A stretch of DNA of 64,000 bases from Harmonia axyridis. Its lineage: Eukaryota > Arthropoda > Insecta > Coleoptera > Coccinellidae. Shown one piece after another: positions 54,920 to 64,000 of the stretch. Under the pieces are notes generated by a model. The model saw only the letters and a list, made by a program, of their open reading frames with translations. It was not told the origin of the DNA and made no database searches. A program made the translations under genes and the position numbers. Numbering within the stretch: position 1 is the first letter of the stretch; every line of letters begins with the position of its first letter. The DNA lies in the NCBI RefSeq assembly GCF_914767665.1, contig NC_059504.1:24282001-24346000 (forward strand), written 5' to 3'.

Positions 54920-55545
54920 CAGGGTGTTTCCTAAACATGCGGCAAAAATTCAGGGGGTTGTTCCTTGGACTATTTTAAGCATGTTTTGTCCTTGGATGAT
55001 TTTTGAAAAACCTCTTTGTTTCGAAGATACAGGGCGAACAACATTTTTCATATTTTTAAAATTAATAATAGTTTAAATAAAAATGCGTACCGCACTGTGT
55101 TTACTAAGTAGGTACAATTCATTTTTAAATTTGTTTAACAACATTCCAATTACTAAAAACCCTTAGATTATTTCCTATGGGGCCATCTAAAATCATTAGT
55201 TTATACCACTCTAGTAGAAAATGTGGAAGACTTGCGAAATCGGATCATTGCTGGGTGAAACTTAATAAGAAATGATCCTGGTGTTTTTGAAAGGGTTCGG
55301 CAGTCAATGAGGAGAAGATTGGATGCTTGTATGCTGACTAGAGGTGGTCATTTTCAACAGTTTTTGTAGGTTGAGTTGAATTTTCATGTAATTTTTCATA
55401 ATAAAATGTTATTATCTGAAATTTTGTTTCCCCTATATCTTCGAAACAAATAGGTTTTTCAAAAATCATCAAAGGACAAAATATTCTTAGAATAGTCCAA
55501 GGAACAACCCCCTGAATTTTTGCCGCATGTTTAGGAAACACCCTG
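54920..55545. mobile_element. 626-bp deletion derivative with transposase C-terminal relic
   Basis: TIRs of about 110-150 bp start CAGGGTGTTTCCTAAACATG and end with the complement, flanked by TA. Inside, 55207-55370 (+) encodes the tail of a Tc1/mariner-superfamily transposase: TLVENVEDLRNRIIAG, a stop, NLIRNDPGVFERVRQSMRRR, then RGGHFQQFL and a stop. So this MITE still shows its autonomous parent type, a rare aid for classification. Confidence 0.85.
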
Positions 55546-56580
55546 TATAACAGTATTTTTTCCACAATGGAACATGAACACCAGACCCCCAAAACAGCCG
55601 ATCTAGAATGAAGAATATGTCCGTAATTGAATATATGATTTTTTCCTTCAATTCTCAGGTTTTCTTCATTTCGTCCTATTTATATTGATTGTCATAATAA
55701 ATTTCAAAGTATTTCAAGTACTTACATTTGGGACATTGGCCCTGCTGAATTCCCTAGAGGAGGCATCGTTCTTGTTCTTGAACGCTCGGTAGTTCTCTCG
55801 AAGTTGCTTTCCATACTGAAAAATATTGGAGACATTTCAATTTTTGAAGATATGATAGTCGTTTTCCATATTTTATGTTCACAATTTCCGTGAAAATTTC
55901 AAAATTGAAAAAAAATCTCACAAGACCTTTTCCAGAATGGATAAAATAATACAAAATAAAACTAAATTAATTGTATTTGTATTCCAAGTCCAAGAATTAT
56001 TGAAGCTTTCCAGCCAGTTGTTTCTGAAGAATATAGACATAGTTGCAATAAAAATTCAGAATACTACTACTACTATTAGGTTTAATTGTAGAATACCTCT
56101 GAAAACGATAGACATAACTCTCAGTAGAAAAAATACATAAAGGTGGGCATATGATATAATCAATATCTAAGTGGAAAGAAAAACTAACATTTCATTCAAC
56201 TGATTTTTAAAAGCGTTCACAATCAAGGCACAAACAATAGTATCCGATAATGAATACCACTACTCCTGTTAGATGGGAAATATTGTATCTGCGATGTTCG
56301 ATAATTTCCGTGATATAATGATGTAACTCGAATTGGTGACCTCGCAAATTGTTTGTAACAGCCAAAATGTTGTGTGGATCACATCCAAAAAACAATCCCT
56401 ATAATTTGAAATAAAAATTTCATCAAATGGGCTCTACACTGAGAACTACAACTTGTAGGCATATTTTCTCATAATCCGCTATGGCTCGAATATCCGACGA
56501 AAATCGAGTCAACCTCAATTAATCGAAATACCATCAATTTCTACGTTGCTATGTAATATTTTAACAAGAAGTATTATTGC
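55546..56580. other. No gene recognised
   Basis: AT-rich, no clear structure. Confidence 0.3.
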
Positions 56581-57560
56581 TAATGGTCACAACAATCCGA
56601 GTGGAAGACGAGGATTTTTGCATTTGCACGAATGCTTTTTGTTGAAAAAATATCACTTTGCATTGTGTTTTATCGATTTTTTTCACAGGAAAAATTAGAT
56701 GCCAGAACGATATTTGACGAAACTATTTCATGAGTAACAGATCATTCTGCATACACATAGCTAACAAAACATACTACTATTATACAGGCATACATAATAA
56801 ATATGAAGTTATTAATTTGAAAAATGGAAAACGGTTAATTATTCAATGACCAAATAGGAACTTCAAACTCAATTATTTAAGGTATTGTGATTTTTGTAGA
56901 AAACGGCAGTCAAGTTTTGCCGCGGGTAAACTAGAAAAAAGTGCTGGCAGTTGCCGTCATATGGATCAAGAAACCACTTGCAATTTGAAATTGCGCGTTT
57001 GTGATCGATGGAAGTCAAGACCCGGGAAATAATCGTAAGTGATATCATAAGGGCATCAAATTTTTCCGGAAAAAAATCGGAAAAGCACGTTGCTGAGTAA
57101 TATTTCAACAGAAGCATGAGTGCTGATGCCGAGGCTGGTGTCAACAAAAATCCGAGTCGGAGACGAGGATTTTTGCACTTGCACGAATGTTTTATGTTGA
57201 CTTTGTAGGATTTCACAGACTCGCCAAAACTATCTCTCTCGTCTTAATTGCCACCACTTACAAACGAGTGGTTTCTAGATAGAAAAACTGTATGACCGAT
57301 GTTGTCACCAAATATTACAATACCTTTGAAAGCAAGAACTATGGTCTCATGAAATAGTCTTGTCAAATACCATTCTAGCATTAAATTTTTTTCTGTGAAA
57401 AAAATCGAAAGACAAGACAGGATTCTTCTGCATACGCATAGCTCACAAAACATACCAGGTACCTATTATGCATGCATAGATACATAATAAATATGTAGGT
57501 ATCAATTTGGACACTGAAAAACAAGTAATTCATTTAATCCCAAAATAGTACAGATTTAAT
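56581..57560. repeat. Direct repeat pair: 56581-56860 and 57135-57560
   Basis: Both units contain ggaagacgaggatttttgca / ggagacgaggatttttgca, ttgcacgaatg, a gcata(c/g)...catagct(a/c)acaaaacata block and acataataaatatg. Between them, 56905-57050 (ccgcgggtaaactagaaaaaagtgct) is related to 58981-59095. No protein frames. Probably terminal pieces of one unknown element family. Confidence 0.65.
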
Positions 57561-57981
57561 TATTATTTATGTTATTGAAATTTTCGGTGACCACAGTTTT
57601 CAGGTTATTGTCAACTTGACGACTTGTCGAGCTGTTACCCCGGGTTAAGATGCATAGAAAACCTGCTGTGTCTACTTATACCTGTAAAACTCTCAGATAA
57701 AACGGGAGATTTTTCAGATTTATACCTACTTGATTTGGAGAGATCGCGGTCTGTTTCAGATGGCGCATACATCGTTTACATTTGACATTTCTCTCAATTC
57801 TCGACTCTTGTGAACCAAGGGCGTAGATCTTTTTTTTCTTGGGAGGGATAATCGAAAAAAAAATTTTTGACAACTTTTATTCATATCTGTAATGTTAGAA
57901 AAAGAAGTTTGATAATGAAGTTTGAACCAAATTACTCGAAATAATTTTTGTTGTTACTAATTCCGTTGTTCTTACCTTATA
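57561..57981. other. No gene recognised
   Basis: Contains a taccccgggttaa word near 57636 that recurs at about 58982. Otherwise unassigned. Confidence 0.3.
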
Positions 57982-58647
57982 CTGGGTGTTTTCAAATAAG
58001 AGTTACGAAGGAAAATGGGAAATTACTTGGATAATTTTGAGAAAAAAAAGTTTCATGAATATGAGCCCACAAAACGCTTTGCTTTCAATATACAGGTTGT
58101 TTCTAGTGTGTCGTACAGTTTATCAAATATTTATTAATCTTCGCTACGGATTAGGTAAATATATACCAAAACTTATAATTAATGCATTCATTAGAGCTTA
58201 CTAGCTGGATCTTTATAATGATTTGGATTTTCCTGAGGATTACTAGTGATTTTTTCTCGAAATCGATAGCAGATACGACAAAACTATAACAAACCAAAAA
58301 GTGTAGTACTGGAACAGAATTTTTTTCTACATTTTTCTAAACTAACAGCCATTCACCAAAATATAGTTTTGGAGGAAGGAAGCAGGCATCCTTCCAGAAA
58401 ATATATCACCCTGTAGAGTTGCATTGAAAATTAGCATATCACATGGTGAAAACTTTAAACTGGAATATCTATGGCCAATTCATATTAAATATCTTGTGGA
58501 GGGAAGGTTATACGAGAGAAAAACTTAAACTTTAACACATGTATCTCAAAACAAAATGTTTGGGGACTCATGTTATAGGACTTTTTTTCTTAAAATGATG
58601 CGGAAATCTGTCATTTTCATTTGTATCTCCAATTTAGGAACACCGTG
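57982..58647. mobile_element. 666-bp TIR miniature element
   Basis: Starts ctgggtgttttcaaat after TA and ends with a diverged complement (atttaggaacaccgtg) before TA. Arm similarity of about 110 bp includes a gaaaaaaaa block and tcatgaatatgagccc versus gggactcatgt. Non-coding. Confidence 0.65.
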
Positions 58648-59715
58648 TAATTACCCCCAGTATTCCCCTATTTCTACGCTCTTGTCATGAACTTTGAGTT
58701 TAGAACAATAATATTTTATATTCTATAGTCTGTCATTATATTCCATTCATTTGAGTAAAAATTCGATATGAACTGAATTGTAATTTATTGTGAATGTTTG
58801 CAATGTCTAAAATCAGTATTTCCTTTTCAAACGGCACCAGGCAGATGCGGAAATTCGAAAAATTTCAAAGAGCGCCACCTTACAGCACTCTGGTGAAGCA
58901 GAACACCAAAGCAACAGGTGGGTCACTCAAAAAGTCTGAAACAAAATCGAATCAGTAAACACACCAGGTATTCTATGCATCTTACCCCGGGTAAACTCGA
59001 AAAAAATACTGATAGGTGCTGTCATACAGTTTTTCATGTAAGAACCATTTGTTATTAAAAATTACGCATTTATGATTGGTGGAAATTAAGATGAGGGAAA
59101 TAGTCGACTAAAAACACTTTTCACATTTCTCTCCAGGCGAGGAACATAAATTTCGTCATCGCGATGTATAACACGCAATGGAACAAATGACCTACCGACA
59201 CCGTGAATTTCGATGCCGGGGACATAAATACAACGAAATTTTCCAATATAAATGACGAGCCAACGGAAATTACGAAAACCATTTAACGTGGAAACTCGAT
59301 GAAAATAATTTATGCGATGAATCCGCGCAGAAATGGGTATACGTTTTCCTTCCTGTACTCGGATTTCGAATAAATGCAAATATTGTGAGTCATGCTCCGT
59401 TGTCAGGTGATGTAATTCACGGTTTATTGTATTCCATTATCAAAATGCAATGAAATATCGGGCTACGGGACATTTATCAAGGTGTGCTCGATTTCCACTT
59501 TACGAGCCACAACAATGGCACGGAAGATTGAACAAAGGGAGCTTTTGCTGCGTTAACTGGTACCGAGATAACATGAAAAAAAATGTTCTTTTCATAGAAT
59601 CGTAATGGATGTCACTATGCAATTATAGAAATTTTCTACGACGAGGAGGATAAACTTTGTATGAGGTTAGAAACATCGGAATGCGGTATGTTCACGCAAA
59701 ATGAAGGCTTGTATA
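58648..59715. other. No gene; GC-richer patch 59080-59560
   Basis: A 97-codon minus frame (59379-59086) shows no known family. 58981-59095 is a dispersed repeat piece (see 56905). Confidence 0.3.
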
Positions 59716-60158
59716 CAGGGTGGCCACTTTTTCAATGGGATTGTATTGGTAACTTTTAACCCATAAGAGTTTTAGAAGTTCGGTCAGATGGAGAAAAAGT
59801 TGCATGCATAGAAGCGTTATCAAGCAGTTCAAACAAATCGAGATTATCAGGGCCGGTTATTGAGATATCATAAAAAAAGTAAATTCTATCATTTTGATTT
59901 TTCTTTTTTTTCCCACTTTATTTCAAATAATATCGAAAAATATTACAGGAATTTTTTATTCGACAATAAATTGTTCTCAATTTGACGTAATCAGATTTCG
60001 TATCCAACGTTTCGTGCTCTCTGGGCCACCCTCAACCTCATTTTTTTCAATACGGACCTGTATATTTTATGACACTTTTCGAAATAACTTTTAACGCTGA
60101 ATTCAACGATATATCATACAATGTCATTCAAAGTTGATTTTCAGGTGATTTTGACCCT
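59716..60158. mobile_element. Isolated arm of the 49635-51079 foldback family
   Basis: Starts CAGGGTGGCCACTTTTTCAA after TA and matches the left arm 49635-50080 closely, then stops at about 60158 with no second arm nearby. It is either a truncated copy or a solo arm left by recombination. Confidence 0.85.
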
Positions 60159-61039
60159 AGGCCTCACATTACGGTACAGGAGGAGAAATGAAGAAATTCC
60201 AACGAATGTGAAGTTCTGATGGAGCCGCTATAGGAGAAGATCATGGATGGCCTTTAGAAATGATGGACCATGGGGGAATTGTGAATATTGTAAAAGACTG
60301 AACACCAGGAACACGCCGATCGTTTGGGAAACAACGAAACGATGGAGATACTCGTGGAAATCGATCTCACTAATGATATTGAAAAAAACGAGCCTCAGCC
60401 TCAGACTCAAAATATAAAGAAAAAGAAATAAAATATTCTGGGGATCAATTCGAAGCATTAAATTTGAAATTTTAGGCAACAAATAGCTTACGCACATACA
60501 CATCCGGGAAAATTGATTGACAATCATTCATCTGGAAGCTCAACTTAACTCCCTGTTACGATCTAGACGAACAATGGATCCATAAAATTTTTATAATCAC
60601 TGATTTTCTTCAGAACCACGGTCTTTCCATCAAACAGCGATGCAATTTGATGTCTTGAATCCAGCCTTGTATCCCGACGCCAAAATGGAAATGAGTTTAT
60701 CAGAAAGAATCAACTCGCCTCATCGAAAATCCACCAACCCTTCAGGAGAACACCAGAAATCTCTGGAAGGGAAGTGTCCTTTATCTCATCCGAGAGAAAT
60801 TCACTTACTTTCAGAGGACCGGGAGACGCAGAAATATACCGCTATAAAAATTCAGCTCACGCGCGTCTTGGAAAACGTCCACCCTTTGAATTCGTGCGAT
60901 ATTTAGTTAAACGGAGATTCGATCGAGTACAGTTAATTTATTCGAGATGATAAACTCGAGTTATTCATAAGCGCTCTTAACGGAAAATCATTGTTGAGTT
61001 TATAAAAACATTTTCATTGAATTGTTTGAGATTTTCTTC
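60159..61039. other. No gene recognised
   Basis: An 88-codon plus frame (60640-60906) in a slightly GC-richer patch has no recognisable domain. Confidence 0.3.
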
Positions 61040-61910
61040 AACATAATGAACTGAGGTGGTTTGATAATGTCCAAAATCGAAGAAGAGTAGGCACCAGACG
61101 TCGAAGAGGAACAAATGAAGTTCAAGATCGACGTCTAAGACTTATGGCCATTCAAGACCGATTTACGACAACTCGATCTTTGGCTGATGAGTGGTTAGGA
61201 GAACAAGGCCATCCTGTAACTGTTCGAGCGGTTTACCGCCGAATGAGGTCTTTTGGACTGCAGCATTATCGACCCCATCTTGTGTTGCCTCTGTCGGTTC
61301 AGCATCGCCAGCAACGATTACAGTGGTGCAGAGAACGACAACATTGGAATGTGGAATGGCATCAGGTCATCTTTTCTGATGAATCTCGATCCTCCTTGGG
61401 TGCACATGATGGCCGAAACAGGGTTAGACGACGTCGGGGAGAAAAACGTGAACCTCAGTTTGATGTTGAGCGTCATGTACACCGGACAATAGGAGTTATG
61501 GTTTAGGTTGCTATTGCATATGCAAGTAGGCCACCTTTAGTATTTATTCGAGGTAACATGAAAGCGCTGTGTTACCTTCAAGGAATAGTGGAGCCATATG
61601 TTCTCCCTTACCTTAACTAGCTCGAGAATCCAATATTTAGAAAATAATGACCGACCTCATATTGCCAGAGTTAGTTTGAACATTTTCGAAGCGACACCCA
61701 TGTGAATCTTTTGGCATGGCCGCCCAGATCCCCTGATCTTTCACCCATAGAGCATGTTTGGGACATCATGGGTAGAAGGCTTGGAAATTTACTCCAGCCC
61801 CCACGGACTTTGGCGACTCTGAGATATGAAGTACAGGTAGCTTGGGGTAGTATCCTTCAAGAAGAAATAGACCATCAATGCCGAGACGTGTTGGGTAGAT
61901 TATAGATATT
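61040..61910 (+). pseudogene. Tc1-like transposase pseudogene (DD34E)
   Basis: Frame 61144-61506 reads AIQDRFTTTRSLADEWLG, VTVRAVYRRMRSFGL, then EWHQVIFSDES with the first catalytic Asp and VRRRRGEKREPQFD; a TAG replaces the Trp after GVMV. The middle piece near 61520-61690 is shifted and retains GNMKALCYLQGIVEP. The second-Asp region (normally QQDNARPH) is degraded to a form without the QQD. The C-terminal frame from 61702 has NLLAWPPRSPDLSPIEHVWD, with the third acidic residue (E of IEH), then GRRLGN. The 3' terminal repeat follows to about 62092. Confidence 0.9.
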
Positions 61911-62049
61911 CGCGGTGGACAAACACATTATTAACAAATTCATCAAAAAAATCATTAAAAAAATTGTGAACCCTTTTTTCTCCTAATTTCAATCATATAC
62001 TTCTTGCTATACTATACGCATATATGTTTTACCGAAAAATTTGAAATTT

Positions 62050-62092
62050 AAACAACTCCTTCTGGGTGTTGCAGTTTCTTTGTCAGTTAGTA
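62050..62092. repeat. 3' terminal inverted repeat of the Tc1-like element
   Basis: The segment ctgggtgttgcagtttcttt...gtcagttagta is the conserved Tc1-type end. No matching 5' repeat is seen before 61040, so the copy appears 5'-truncated. Confidence 0.6.
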
Positions 62093-62935
62093 TATGAACA
62101 GAGCAACAAGACTTCTTGAGTTCTTCAATATTGAAAAAAATTCAGAAGTCTTTTTTATATAACATCAATATTTCTGTTTTTTATATTTAATTACAGCTCA
62201 ATTGATTTATTTTCCTTCTCGAAATCACAGGTGATCGATTCAAAGTTAATTGATAAGACTAGCAATGGATCACAGTGAAAATAATCGAATTAATAATGAA
62301 AACCCTGTGATGTACACACGATGCTTCATGAATAACTGTAGATGCTTTCAGTGTAAATGGATGACACTTAGTATATTCTGAGCCAGTGTTGAAAATTCTC
62401 CGAAGTCTGTTCGTTTATGAGACACATGGTGTTGTATAAATTTTATCAGGCCTGCCGAGAGGGGGAGGAAAAGGTGGTAATTTTCCTTCGGTCCATAATT
62501 TTCAGAATCCTGTAATATAGAAGTATAAAATACAAAAAATTCAACTTCGAATATCCATTTTACGTGGGAGCCTTAAGCCTTAACATTAAATATTCCTTGG
62601 GTTATAAGATGTGTTCACTGACAGTGCAGACTCTGAGAACGGAAAGCAATAATAATGATAACACTACGAAATTTTTCATATTTCTCGATACTTTGGAAAT
62701 AAGAATCTGAAATTTAATACTTTCAATAAAATACAGGCCTGCTTGTCCATAAAGCACGTCTGAAAAATGTTTCAAATTTTGTTTCAATCTTTGGAAAATT
62801 ATTTAGCTTTGTTCGAAAATCGTAAAAATGAAACGATTGCTCTCTCAGAAATTGAAATGTCAGTTTCTTAATATAACACCATATTACAGTTTCACTCAAT
62901 CCATTCGGTTTTTTTATGCAGAGTGGTCCTAGTTT
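62093..62935. other. No gene recognised
   Basis: AT-rich, short frames only. Confidence 0.3.
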
Positions 62936-63600
62936 CAATGGGAATGTAAGTATTCAAAGTGAAAATACAAGTAATACATTTTCAAAAGATCATAGTCATA
63001 TTGATATCAGACCATGCTATGCTACGAATAAGGCACTTCCCAAAGGAATGGAAAAAAGCCAACGAGGTTTCAATCCACAAAGCCGGCAAAGACGCTAAAA
63101 TCCTTGGGAACTACCGCCCCCCGATTCTCTCGTGCATAGGGAAGATAACGGGAGCGGTCATTCTGAAAAGATAACGAAAGAAAAGAAGCTCATACTGTTG
63201 GAACAGTAAGCCAACACTTTACTGTGCAATAAGTGTCTGAGTAGTGATACAAATCACGGATGGATTTAACCGCAAATAAGTCGCAGAGGCTATATTTTTG
63301 GACGTGGTCAAAGCGTTCTATAAAGTATGGCACAAAAGACTGCTATACAAACAAACAGAAGGTGAAGGTGCTGGCGTTGATAAAAATCCTTGGCCATTTT
63401 GGCTAAGTTTGGAAAGATATTTCTGAAACTACCAAAATCTACCAATAGATTTCATAGAAATGTGAGAAAACTACTAATAAAGTCACCCTGGCGAATGCTT
63501 CAGTCTCTAGGCGCTCGAGGAATCCCCTCATTCAGTCTAAGCTCGCAGGATATTGCTGAAATATATGCCGTGAGACGCTTGCATATCAAGCTCAAGTAAT
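62936..63600 (+). pseudogene. Jockey-like LINE reverse transcriptase fragment
   Basis: RHFPKEWKKANEVSIHKAGKDA, then NYRPPILSCIGKI (RT motif 1/2 region) at 63020-63150. A stop follows, then GFNRK.VAEAIFLDVVKAFYKVWHKRLLYK (motif A, F-D changed to F-Y) near 63260-63350. From 63480 comes a damaged motif B (ARGIPSFSLSS for GVPQGSVLSP). Several stops; the YADD region is not present. Confidence 0.8.
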
Positions 63601-63720
63601 ATCAAGTAGCTTGATATCAAGTCAAGCAATAAATATCTGAAATCAAGTCGAGCTCAAGTATGAAATTTTTCACGAGCTTGATTTTCAAGTCAAGTAGTTG
63701 GTTGAATGTCCAGCTTGATA
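63585..63720. repeat. Cluster of CAAG/CTTG words (subterminal-repeat-like)
   Basis: About 135 bp in which tcaagt, tcaagc and gcttgatatcaag recur many times in both orientations. This resembles the subterminal motif arrays of hAT-type elements, but no terminus or transposase was identified. Confidence 0.5.
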
Positions 63721-64000
63721 GATCCCTAATACCAATCAGTCATTAGAATCTGACTCTCCCTAGCAATTAACAATTCTAAAAAGGAAATCTTATAATCAAC
63801 TTTCATTTCCATTGTGAATTACCAATTTTTATTATAAGAATTAAAAAAATTCAAAATGTTTTATCTGTTTTTTCTTTGGAATAAACAGGATAGTATCATC
63901 GACATACACCTCCATAAGTGGTATATCAAAATCAACATTACTACTGTACAAACTGAAACAGGTCAATCCTCACTAAGGAAACAAAACTAGGACTAACGGG

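Overview
This window is AT-rich nuclear DNA of an arthropod, most likely an insect. The evidence is the repeat content (mariner/Tc1 relatives, Penelope-like, Jockey/RTE-like LINEs, many TA-flanked miniature elements) and an insect-like ceramide glucosyltransferase. A beetle is my guess from general character only. It is a gene-poor, repeat-dense interval. The single intact cellular gene I recognise is an uninterrupted ceramide glucosyltransferase (GT21, UGCG/GlcT) frame at 42861-44048 (+). There is also a tRNA-Thr(AGU)-like gene at 23678-23750 (-). Nearly everything else I can explain is mobile-element sequence, mostly broken.

Layout. 1-2240: mostly unassigned, with a diverged miniature-element copy at 928-1070. 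2243-3183: a deleted DD41D mariner relative. 3660-4300: a short start exon with two perfect CRE sites. 5317-5442 and 9691-9840: two large hairpins. 8563-8923: a miniature inverted-repeat element (MITE). 10077-10514: a nested multi-hairpin palindrome. 10632-11062 and 12980-14000: two dead mariners. 14255-15480: a foldback-like element. 15971-16805: a MITE bounded by a 50-bp direct repeat. 16900-19590: a Penelope-like head-to-head inverted pair, one arm split by an 881-bp solo LTR (17432-18312), the other ending in a well-folded type I hammerhead. 24566-29048: nested copies of a 1.95-kb TIR element and a Penelope-like element, joined through (TA)n tracts. 30725-32822: a foldback element. 33020-33935: a Penelope-like 3' end. 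35100-37217: a LINE fragment interrupted by a complete 798-bp miniature LTR element. 38440-42330: LINE debris. 47690-48420: a Penelope-like pseudogene with a hammerhead. 48678-51079, 51225-53168 and 54920-55545: further TIR elements. 53600-54835: a LINE pseudogene. 57982-58647: a MITE. 59716-60158: an isolated foldback arm. 61040-62092: a Tc1 pseudogene. 62940-63600: a LINE pseudogene.

The most interesting object is the miniature LTR element at 35783-36580. Each 250-bp LTR (TG...CA) contains tRNA-like A and B boxes followed by a complete, canonical type III hammerhead ribozyme with a GUC cleavage site. A primer-binding-site-like sequence and a purine-rich tract lie between the LTRs, and a 4-bp target duplication (TATC) flanks the whole. 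This is the architecture of plant retrozymes, here in an animal genome and combined with a Pol III-type promoter. At least five other hammerhead-like cores (intact or degenerate) occur in Penelope-like remnants in the window, so self-cleaving RNA is a recurring theme.
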